A DNA stretch of 64,000 bases, from contig NZ_SOCA01000001.1 in NCBI RefSeq assembly GCF_004364345.1, positions 1,426,001 through 1,490,000 on the forward strand. The letters are read 5' to 3'. The notes below the pieces were generated by a model. That model made no database searches. It saw only the letters and a program-made list of their open reading frames with translations, and was not told the origin of the DNA. Made by a program: the position numbers and the translations under genes. Shown piece after piece: positions 37,020 to 43,306 of the stretch (within the stretch, counting starts at the first letter, position 1; each line of letters starts with the position of its first letter). This stretch comes from Prosthecobacter fusiformis (GTDB lineage Bacteria > Verrucomicrobiota > Verrucomicrobiia > Verrucomicrobiales > Verrucomicrobiaceae).

Positions 37020-37934
37020 TCAGAACAGAATGTTCTCCACAAAAGTCTCGACATGCAGCGGCAGTTTACGGTGCTTGCGGGTGATGGCGACAATGTCGCG
37101 CTCGAACCGTTCCGGCAAGGCAATGTTGCCCAGAGTTTCTTTACGCCGGTAAAGTGCCAAGGCGCGGCGAGGCACGAAGGCCAAGCCGAACCCAGAAGCG
37201 ACTAGGTTGATGATGAGGTCAAAGCTGTCGAGCTCCATCGTGGGTTCAATAGCCAACTGCTGGCGCTTCATCCAGCGACGCAGGCCTTTGCCCGTATTGG
37301 TGGTCGAGGTAATCATCAGCCACGGCTGTTCGTGCAACCAATGGAAGAGACGATCCCGGCGCTTGAAGGTGACCGCTTTGCTGGCCAGGGCCGCAGGGGC
37401 GATGAGTTCGAACGTGTCCTTGAACCGATGGGTGACCTTGACCGTCTCCGGCAAAGGGGATGGCGGGCACAGAACTCCGACGTCAATTTCGCTGGCATCC
37501 AGGGCGGTCAGGATGGCCTCGCTGGGATTGTAACTGATCTTGCACACCACCTCCGGATGCCGCTGATGGTTGGCATGGAAGAGGCCAGGCATGTGAGCCA
37601 TGGCCATGGAGCGGGAGACGCTGACGCGGACCACAGGCCGGGCCGGAACAAAGGTGGCATGGAGTCCATCCAAAGCCTGCGCCACGCTGCCGATGAGCCG
37701 GGTGGCCTCGGTCGCCAGATAATGGCCGGCCTCCGTCACCTCCACGGAGCGCGTGGTACGGGTGATGAGGCTTACCCCCAGCTTCTGTTCCAGGGCCTGC
37801 ATCTGCCGCGTCAGCGCGCTCTGCGACAGGCCCGCCTCCCGCGCGGCCCGGGTGAAACTGCGATGCTTCACCACCAGATGAAACAGGTGCAGGGCATAAA
37901 GGTCGAAAGGCTTATGAGTCAGGTACTCTTGCAT
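37020..37934 (-). CDS. LysR family transcriptional regulator
   Basis: 304 residues from the ATG at 37934, which gives MQEYLTHKPFDLYALHLFHL; a start at 37955 is also possible. The N-terminal winged helix-turn-helix has the standard LysR pattern (HRSFTRAAREAGLSQSALTRQMQALEQKLG, about 25-54). The effector-binding domain follows from about 85 (PVVRVSVSRSMAMAHM). LysR proteins bind DNA as tetramers and respond to a small ligand. It is divergent from a ferredoxin gene across 82 bp that contains two palindromic candidates for its operator (37934-37963). The ligand is unknown. Confidence 0.92.
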   Translation of the reverse strand: MQEYLTHKPFDLYALHLFHLVVKHRSFTRAAREAGLSQSALTRQMQALEQKLGVSLITRTTRSVEVTEAGHYLATEATRLIGSVAQALDGLHATFVPARPVVRVSVSRSMAMAHMPGLFHANHQRHPEVVCKISYNPSEAILTALDASEIDVGVLCPPSPLPETVKVTHRFKDTFELIAPAALASKAVTFKRRDRLFHWLHEQPWLMITSTTNTGKGLRRWMKRQQLAIEPTMELDSFDLIINLVASGFGLAFVPRRALALYRRKETLGNIALPERFERDIVAITRKHRKLPLHVETFVENILF

Positions 37935-37963
37935 TATTTGCAATAAAACCTGCATTTAATGCA
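37934..37963. promoter_or_regulatory. Candidate operator between the LysR gene and ferredoxin
   Basis: Two near-palindromes stand next to each other: TTATTTGCAATAA (37934-37946) and TGCATTTAATGCA (37951-37963). They are spaced like the paired half-sites of a LysR box. The first overlaps the LysR start codon if translation begins at 37934. This is a pattern call only. Confidence 0.4.
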
Positions 37964-38016
37964 CTTCACGCAATTCATTTTAGTGGGATTTTAGCCCCCT
38001 AACCCACCCTAAAAAT

Positions 38017-38241
38017 ATGGCAGACATTACTGACAAGATCCCCCAAAATACCGAAGGCAGATTCTATGTGGACTCCACCTGCATTGACTGTGACCAGTGC
38101 CGCAGCACAGCACCGGAATTCTTCAAAAGAGACGATGACGAAGCTACCAGCTACGTCTGGAGGCAGCCCGTGACAGAAGACGAAATCAATTTGTGCATTG
38201 AAGCCATGGAGGGCTGCCCGTCTGAATCCATTGGCGGCTGA
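38017..38241 (+). CDS. Small single-cluster [4Fe-4S] ferredoxin
   Basis: 74 residues. The cluster ligands are C22-x2-C25-x2-C28 in STCIDCDQCRS, and a fourth Cys in EGCPSESIG near the C-terminus. This is the arrangement of short ferredoxins with one [4Fe-4S] (or [3Fe-4S]) cluster. The protein is acidic, which suits docking to redox partners. It is divergent from a LysR regulator and ends before a bidirectional terminator. The redox partner is not known. Confidence 0.9.
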   Translation: MADITDKIPQNTEGRFYVDSTCIDCDQCRSTAPEFFKRDDDEATSYVWRQPVTEDEINLCIEAMEGCPSESIGG

Positions 38242-38259
38242 TTCAGCCTCCTCCAATAC

Positions 38260-38293
38260 AAAAGCCCTGCCTCCATTTGGAAGCAGGGCTTTA
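38260..38293. terminator. Bidirectional terminator between ferredoxin and the M29-like gene
   Basis: AAAGCCCTGC (38261-38270) pairs with GCAGGGCTTT (38283-38292). It is A-rich on the left and T-rich on the right, so it can end transcription from both converging genes. Confidence 0.85.
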
Positions 38294-38312
38294 AACATTA
38301 CTCGACCCCAAA

Positions 38313-39497
38313 TCACTCCGCCGCCAGCGCATCCAGCAGATACTTCGCCGGCTGGAAATGCTCGATCAGGATCTCCTGCTGGCCGTTGCGGTTCATGCGC
38401 ACCTGCTTGATGTCAAAGTTCGGCGTCTTGTGCGGGGCAAAGAGGATGTCGTCATGCGTGGCGTTCTGGTGGCGCTTAAACTGCGCCGGGGTGATGTGCC
38501 CCCCCAGATGATCATCGCGACCCGTCGCCAGATGGCAGGTGCCCAGCACCTTTTCATCCTGGATGTCCGCACCGGACACCGGCAGCACTTGGGTACCAAA
38601 ACCCAGCTCGCCCAGCACACCCGTCATCGGATCATCCAGCAGCTTCGAATTGTGCGCGTCAATCGTCGCCTGCTCTCCGGCGATCAGCTCGCTCTTGATG
38701 ATGCAGCCACCCGTGACGGTCAGCTTGCCCAGCGTCCCGTCCTCATACTTCATCGGAAAGAAACCTTCCGCGCCTGTCGGCACAAAATACACTTCGCCCG
38801 CAGGCAGGTTGGCCACGTCTGGAGTTGTCCCCCGGCACAGACCATGGCTCTTTTGCGCTTCTTGCGCGCTCAATTCCAGCTTGGCCGTCAGCACCTCCCC
38901 CGTCTCCAGGGCAAAGTCGATTTCCACCGAATCCGCCTTGGTCATGGCCAGGCGCAGCTTTTCAGCGTCGCGGCTCACCTCATCATAGTCCACCGCCAGA
39001 CCGGTATTCAAAATGATGTCATTCAGACCATGCAGCGTCGCCCCGCGGAAGCCATACTGCTTCGCAAACGCCGTCAGCGGCGCGGTGGCGGAAAAGGTGG
39101 AGATGCACAGGATGATGTCATAGCCTGTATAGATATCTTTCTCCAGGCTCAGCCGGTTGCCCGCCATGTCCACGCACTCATCCGGCAGATCCAGATTGCT
39201 GCCAGTCGTCTGCGTATAGGCATACATCTCTCCGCCTTTGAGGGCCAGCTCCTCCATCACGCCGTTTTGCAGGCCCAGATAGAAATGCTTATGCGCATTG
39301 CGCTGCACCGCACGGTCTGGATTGTTCAAAAAGGCCATGTCCTTGGCCTCCGCCAGATCCGGCAGATCAATCAGGATGCAGATCTTGCAGCCGAAGGTCG
39401 GCTGGAAAACGGTATGGAGAAGACGATACAGATCGAACTTCGGGAACTTGCGGCCGTTGGCCGTCGTTTGAACGGTGGGCATGGGAGCATTCATCAT
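38313..39497 (-). CDS. M29 aminopeptidase-like metalloprotein
   Basis: 394 residues from ATG 39497 (tandem ATGs at 39497 and 39494; the frame extends to 39581). Its second half follows the pattern of the thermophilic aminopeptidase (M29) group: AGEVYFVPTGAEG, LGELGFGTQVLPVSG, then EKVLGTCHLATGRDDHLGG and an aspartate-rich stretch before DILFAPHKTPNFD. M29 enzymes bind two metals through Glu, His, Tyr and Asp. Plausible ligands here are the Glu of GEVYF and GELGF and His of GTCH, but no alignment was made. It has no signal peptide, so it is cytoplasmic. The substrate is unknown. The SDR gene diverges from it. Confidence 0.55.
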   Translation of the reverse strand: MMNAPMPTVQTTANGRKFPKFDLYRLLHTVFQPTFGCKICILIDLPDLAEAKDMAFLNNPDRAVQRNAHKHFYLGLQNGVMEELALKGGEMYAYTQTTGSNLDLPDECVDMAGNRLSLEKDIYTGYDIILCISTFSATAPLTAFAKQYGFRGATLHGLNDIILNTGLAVDYDEVSRDAEKLRLAMTKADSVEIDFALETGEVLTAKLELSAQEAQKSHGLCRGTTPDVANLPAGEVYFVPTGAEGFFPMKYEDGTLGKLTVTGGCIIKSELIAGEQATIDAHNSKLLDDPMTGVLGELGFGTQVLPVSGADIQDEKVLGTCHLATGRDDHLGGHITPAQFKRHQNATHDDILFAPHKTPNFDIKQVRMNRNGQQEILIEHFQPAKYLLDALAAE

Positions 39498-39610
39498 GGG
39501 AGAGGGAGTGATTCGGGTAAAGCGCAATACGGCTTCAGCACAAAAGACGGGCGCGCTTTTCTTTTTCAAAGATTGAGGCATCCGTGCACCCTCATCACCC
39601 CTGAATCCTC

Positions 39611-40303
39611 ATGAATGCAAAAAAGCTCGTCCTCATCACCGGCTGCAGCCGCGGGCTGGGCCGCGCCATGATCCCGGAATTTGTGCAGCGCGGCTGGACC
39701 GTCATCGGCTGTGCGCGGGATGCCGCCATCATCTCCACCCTTCAGCAGCAGTTCCCCGCCCCGCATCACTTCGCCGTCTGCGACGTCGCCGATGACGCCC
39801 AGGTCCAGACCTTCTGCCAAAACCTCCTGACCACCTCCGGCACGCCGGATCTCGTGCTAAACAACGCCGCCATCGTCAATGCCAGCGCCCCCCTGTGGGA
39901 GATCAGTGCCGGGGAATTCAGCCGCATCGTGGACATCAATATCAAAGGCCCCGCCAGCATCATGCGCCATCTGCTGCCCGCCATGCTCACACGCAGCAGC
40001 TGCGTCATCGTCAACTTTTCCTCCGGCTGGGGCCGCAGCACCGCCCCCGAGGTGGCCCCCTACTGCGCCACCAAATACGCCATCGAAGGCCTCTCCCAGG
40101 CCGTCGCCCAGGAGACCGGCGGCAAAGTCGCCATCATCCCCCTGAATCCCGGCATCATCGATACACGCATGCTGCGCAGTTGCTTCGGCGATGACGCCTC
40201 CCACTACCCCGCCCCCGAAGAATGGGCCCGCACCGCCGTCCCCTTCCTGATAAAACTCGGCCCCCAGCACAACGGCCACCCCCTCACCGCCCCCGGCGGC
40301 TGA
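39611..40303 (+). CDS. Short-chain dehydrogenase/reductase
   Basis: 230 residues, the classical SDR length. The cofactor motif is T10-G-C-S-R-G-L-G17. LNNAA (83-87) follows, then the catalytic Ser (S137 or S138 in NFSSGW) and Y151-x3-K155 (YCATK). The Arg at position 14 favours NADP(H). Such enzymes oxidise or reduce hydroxyl or keto groups of sugars, lipids or other small molecules; the substrate cannot be inferred. It stands alone on the plus strand, and a copy of the 27.2-kb palindrome arm lies 56 bp after its stop. Confidence 0.9.
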   Translation: MNAKKLVLITGCSRGLGRAMIPEFVQRGWTVIGCARDAAIISTLQQQFPAPHHFAVCDVADDAQVQTFCQNLLTTSGTPDLVLNNAAIVNASAPLWEISAGEFSRIVDINIKGPASIMRHLLPAMLTRSSCVIVNFSSGWGRSTAPEVAPYCATKYAIEGLSQAVAQETGGKVAIIPLNPGIIDTRMLRSCFGDDASHYPAPEEWARTAVPFLIKLGPQHNGHPLTAPGG

Positions 40304-40359
40304 GGTCCGCCCGACATCGAGTCTGGTAGAACGCACGGATTTCGGAGGCCCCTCAGTCA

Positions 40360-40381
40360 AAGTAGTCCAGAGCTTTAGCTC
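40360..40381. repeat. Single arm of the 27.2-kb palindromic element
   Basis: AGTAGTCCAGAGCTTTAGCTCG, 22 bp, differs at one position from the left arm at 27240-27261. No second arm is visible nearby, so this copy is incomplete. It opens the 434-bp stretch without genes (40304-40737) at the left edge of the island. Confidence 0.7.
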
Positions 40382-40639
40382 GCTAAGGCTCATTCTTTCT
40401 TATGCGCGACATCGTGCCGCCAGTCGCATCCCTTACTGAAGTCGTGGCCATTTCCCCCAGCGCATCCACATGCCCTTGAGGAAAGGCCGGTTGACCAGGA
40501 CATCGCCCCGAGGCGGGCAAGGCATTGGGGTGTTGAGTCAGAGGTAGGCGAACTTGGCCCTTTCCAATCCATGCGGTTCCATCCTTTCTTCACCCTCCTT
40601 CGCGTAGCTTCGGCAGGGAGAATGAAGATCTTGCGGGAT

Positions 40640-40762
40640 CCTTGAACATATGGGATTTTCATAGCCGAATTAGCGCAGCCCGACGCAGGAGGAATCAGGT
40701 TGCACTTCATTATTGCGAATAGCTGGCACACGCTAGGCTATTGGTTGGCGCGTACGTTCATT
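40640..40762. repeat. Dispersed repeat, copy R2
   Basis: From AGATCTTGCGGGATCCTTG onward this resembles R1 at 4550-4658 (shared AGCGCAGCCCGACGC and CTATTGGTTGG). Its last 34 bp (40729-40762) also match R3 at 42531-42564 (shared GGCGCGTACGTTCATT). The left edge is approximate. The stop codon of the gene at 40738-41217 lies inside it. The 113-codon frame on the minus strand at 40390-40731 is low in protein-like features and is not counted as a gene. Confidence 0.7.
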
Positions 40763-41217
40763 TCTAGCTCCAAGAATGGCGGTGTTTTATCCTCTGAGTA
40801 GGCGACAAAACGAAGCATCACACTTTGTGCCCGCTCAAGTAGATCCGGTAGTCGTGCGTGCTTTGCCGCATCGACGAGCATTGTGGCATACATACGATTG
40901 ATCTCCGAAGACCTGCCTCCTTCTTCGAGTTCGCTTTCGTCTAACACTTCAAAGTCCCGGGCTAGCTGGTGCAAGTCAAGGCGTGCCCAGGCCACTCGGA
41001 ACGGTGGCTTTGCTGTGTGTTGTGGATAGATGCTGATGCCTCCATCTACTCCACGCACGTCGATCAGCAGATGATCCCAAACGTCAGTGGGTATAAGCGG
41101 CAAAACATCGGCTGCAACGCCACGCCAAAAGCCTTCCATCTTGCCGAGTATTCCGGCTCGATCTGTCTCCTTAACCACCAAGCTGTGGCAGTTATGCTGC
41201 ACGTTATCCCATTGCAT
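40738..41217 (-). CDS. Small acidic protein of unknown function (immunity-like context)
   Basis: 159 residues. It is acidic, soluble and has no signal peptide. Its C-terminal end (EMNVRANQ) is encoded inside repeat R2, so the true end may have been changed by the repeat. I do not recognise the family. Size, charge and position in a row of short orphan genes behind a giant exported protein fit an immunity protein, but nothing in the sequence proves that. Internal blocks such as WDHLLIDVRGVDGG and RVAWARLDLHQLARDF are unlike known domains. Confidence 0.55.
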   Translation of the reverse strand: MQWDNVQHNCHSLVVKETDRAGILGKMEGFWRGVAADVLPLIPTDVWDHLLIDVRGVDGGISIYPQHTAKPPFRVAWARLDLHQLARDFEVLDESELEEGGRSSEINRMYATMLVDAAKHARLPDLLERAQSVMLRFVAYSEDKTPPFLELEMNVRANQ

Positions 41218-41313
41218 ATGAGAGAATTAAAATTGCCTTGTTTGCTCGCCAACTCGAAGACTGCTGGGCTAGTAGCGTCGTCTGTGTTTCGCTTGCTTGC
41301 AATCTATTCATCG

Positions 41314-41442
41314 TCAGAGGGTGTCCCAAGTTAAGGGCCGATAGCTAGTTCCCATCAGATCGCGATATACGCTTTCGTATTCAGCAACCGTTGGGATCTT
41401 CAGCAGTTCACAAAAATCTTCTGGCGAATGTGGATGGTTCAT
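41314..41442 (-). pseudogene. Truncated duplicate of the gene at 41542-41922
   Basis: The frame from ATG 41442 encodes 42 residues (MNHPHSPEDFCELL..., ending SYRPLTWDTL) and stops at 41314. It closely matches the start of the neighbouring protein (MICPNSPEDFHELH..., YRPLTWDAP): SPEDF, ELxK, VYxDL and YRPLTWD are shared at the same spacing. After that a shift in frame still gives PSDDE, which matches APGDDAE, and then a stop. So this is a duplicated gene start followed by decay or loss. The remainder of the gap 41218-41541 shows no other feature. Confidence 0.8.
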
Positions 41443-41541
41443 GGTTGTAAATGAATCTCTCGCCATTCTCTTTAACTGGCGACACCTCCCTGATGAGACA
41501 GTCCAGGATCAAGGCTATGGATGGGCGAAATGTCGAATCCA

Positions 41542-41922
41542 TTAGGTATATGTAAAAAAACATTCGTAGACAGTGGCTCCGGTGACTGGGAACATAATCA
41601 TATCCACCTTGCTTTCATCAATGACGATCCAGCCATGACGTTCGAGAATGGGTTGCAACACACGCTTTTCAACAAGTGGTAACGTGCGCAATAAGAGACA
41701 GCATAAATTTCCTCTCTTACTGAATATGATCGCCGTGGAGCTTCCTATTCCGCGATCACCTATAAAGAGTGTTGCTAGAAACTCAGCATCATCTCCGGGC
41801 GCATCCCAAGTTAGTGGCCGATAGTCGGTCTTCGTCAGATCATGATATACCTCTTCATAGTGCGCTGACGTTTGGACTTTATGCAGTTCATGAAAATCTT
41901 CTGGGGAATTTGGGCAAATCAT
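41542..41922 (-). CDS. Small protein of unknown function, intact copy of a duplicated gene
   Basis: 126 residues, no signal peptide. The N-terminal part (SPEDFHELHKVQTSAHYEEVYHDL) looks helical and the rest (ATLFIGDRGIGSSTAIIFSKRGN..., MIMFPVTGATVYECFFTY) is beta-rich. I recognise no family. A broken duplicate of its first 42 codons lies 99 bp downstream. Paralogue turnover of this kind is common for immunity or antitoxin genes. A role in protecting against a toxin is an inference only. Confidence 0.65.
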   Translation of the reverse strand: MICPNSPEDFHELHKVQTSAHYEEVYHDLTKTDYRPLTWDAPGDDAEFLATLFIGDRGIGSSTAIIFSKRGNLCCLLLRTLPLVEKRVLQPILERHGWIVIDESKVDMIMFPVTGATVYECFFTYT

Positions 41923-42015
41923 AATGCAATGGGCATCCTGCTGATAATAAGCCCCTGGGTCTTGAGTGCGTAAGCTCCGCTCTATGCCTCTAATCTAAAA
42001 CCTCCGTCAATTCTA

Positions 42016-42477
42016 TCAATTATTTGCACCCTGACCCCGTTTCCCTTCGGGGCAAAGCATACAGAGAGTGCCATCAGAGAAAAGGGTGGGATGTTACGAG
42101 AAGATTGGATGGTCCATAGTTCACCAGGCAATTTTTCTATCTGGAATGCCAGCTAAGGCGACGGCGTGGTGATAGAGGCGGCTGGCATTGTGGTGAGTTC
42201 TTCGATGCGATGCCAGTCAGCTTCTATTCCATGCTGTTCTGCGTATGACTCAAAACGAATGATCGGATTTAACGGCAGCGGAGCAGTTCCCTCCCAAATC
42301 GCTTCACATTCGCTGCAAAGAACGCAGACCCTAGAGCCAAGATCCAAAAGACGGACAATTCTCAGACCTCCCTGACCGCATATGGGACACTTTGGATTGA
42401 TGAGTGGTGTGTAGGTTAAGGCTGAAGTCCAGAAACAGGATAGGCAGTAGAAACGGGGTCAGGGTGCAAATAATTGA
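42016..42477. mobile_element. 462-bp unit with perfect 28-bp terminal inverted repeats
   Basis: The 28 bp at 42016-42043 (TCAATTATTTGCACCCTGAC and onward through CCCGTTTC) are an exact reverse complement of 42450-42477. The unit holds no transposase, only the zinc-ribbon frame at 42153-42404. This is the form of a MITE or another non-autonomous element, or of paired REP-like sequences of the kind recruited by Y1 transposases. No target-site duplication is apparent: the outer bases differ. Confidence 0.75.
42153..42404 (-). CDS. Zinc-ribbon protein or gene fragment inside the inverted-repeat unit
   Basis: The open frame encodes INPKCPICGQGG followed 15 residues later by VCVLCSECEAIW, two Cys pairs that can hold one zinc. 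It continues to a stop at 42153 (about 83 residues). No ATG or GTG precedes the first Cys pair after the in-frame TGA at about 42459; a TTG at 42347 would discard that pair. So the gene either uses a rare start near 42401 or has lost its 5' end when the inverted repeat at 42450 arrived. The function is unknown. Confidence 0.4.
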   Translation of the reverse strand, partial: LINPKCPICGQGGLRIVRLLDLGSRVCVLCSECEAIWEGTAPLPLNPIIRFESYAEQHGIEADWHRIEELTTMPAASITTPSP

Positions 42478-42530
42478 CAAAATATTGAGCTCTCACTTCT
42501 CTTTGATAAACTCCAGCAGTCTGGCTGGGA

Positions 42531-42564
42531 TGCGTCAGGCTATTGGGTGGCGCGTACGTTCATT
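42531..42564. repeat. Dispersed repeat, copy R3 (short)
   Basis: TGCGTCAGGCTATTGGGTGG continuing to GTACGTTCATT matches the right end of R2 (40729-40762) with few mismatches. It lies 17 bp after the stop codon of the gene at 42582-43301, just outside the inverted-repeat unit. Confidence 0.7.
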
Positions 42565-42581
42565 CCCGGTTTTCAGGCTGA

Positions 42582-43301
42582 TCAGTTGCGCCGCTTGAGC
42601 AACAGCCACAGCAGGCTAGTAGCTGCCATGATCAAAACAATGATAATGCTCCACGGCATTGATGAAGTCGGTTTCTCCCTCTGTGCGGGCTTTGCTTCGG
42701 GCACATTGTTCGGTGCTGACGGCTGCACCCGTGGAGGGGGATTTGGTGCTTGTGGTAGCTGGGGGGTGGACAGATTCGATGGCTGTTGGGTGTCTAAAGT
42801 CCGTTTCCCAATCTCTATCGGCTTGGGACTTTCAATTACTCTACCTTCCTCATCCGCCAACTTTCCATCCCGGATCAGGAATTTGATGATACTGCCATCA
42901 GGTCTCTTTAATTCAATCCTGTCTGGCGGTTCAAGTTTAATGCTTCCACCCCTCCGAATATCGGTTAACCAGCTACCTCCCGCTTCAAGTTCAGTAACAA
43001 GATCGCCATTTGAATTGAACTGAAGTAATTTCCCAGAAAATTCGTTGTTCTCTACCAGGGCCAGCAACCCATGCTGGTTCCTCGCCCACCCGCTGAGTTT
43101 ACACCAATCATAAGGTTTCTTTCCGTTAATGAGTTGCACTCGCCTGGTCCAGAGTGTCTTCACTGACTCCTCATTCCTGAGTTGAAGACTATAGATCGTT
43201 GCATCCTCAGTTTCTGTTATCTCGAACGCAAGTTGATCCGAAGCGTTAGAGGCCAACGTCAGCGTCATTGTGGATATTAGAATCAATAGTAGTCTCCTCA
43301 T
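42582..43301 (-). CDS. Exported protein with C-terminal membrane anchor
   Basis: 239 residues from ATG 43301, three codons inside a TTG-started frame. A signal peptide (MRRLLLILISTMTLTLASNA) is followed by a beta-rich domain (about 22-165) with WTRRVQLINGKKPYDWCKLSGW and DGSIIKFLIRDGK. A Pro/Gln/Asn-rich linker covers about 172-212, and a terminal hydrophobic helix (WSIIIVLIMAATSLLWLLL) is followed by KRRN. It is thus a single-pass protein with the main domain outside. This layout recalls sorting-tail proteins, but no known sorting motif precedes the helix. It starts 5 bp after the stop of the transglutaminase-like part, so they are co-transcribed. No family is recognised. Confidence 0.75.
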   Translation of the reverse strand: MRRLLLILISTMTLTLASNASDQLAFEITETEDATIYSLQLRNEESVKTLWTRRVQLINGKKPYDWCKLSGWARNQHGLLALVENNEFSGKLLQFNSNGDLVTELEAGGSWLTDIRRGGSIKLEPPDRIELKRPDGSIIKFLIRDGKLADEEGRVIESPKPIEIGKRTLDTQQPSNLSTPQLPQAPNPPPRVQPSAPNNVPEAKPAQREKPTSSMPWSIIIVLIMAATSLLWLLLKRRN

Positions 43302-43306
43302 GGCAA

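Noticed and set aside
38358-39614. 418-codon plus-strand frame over the M29-like gene
   Set aside because: Antisense shadow of a gene with recognisable peptidase blocks.
40390-40731. 113-codon minus-strand frame near R2
   Set aside because: It runs across a repeat, has no plausible domain and is not preceded by a usable start context.
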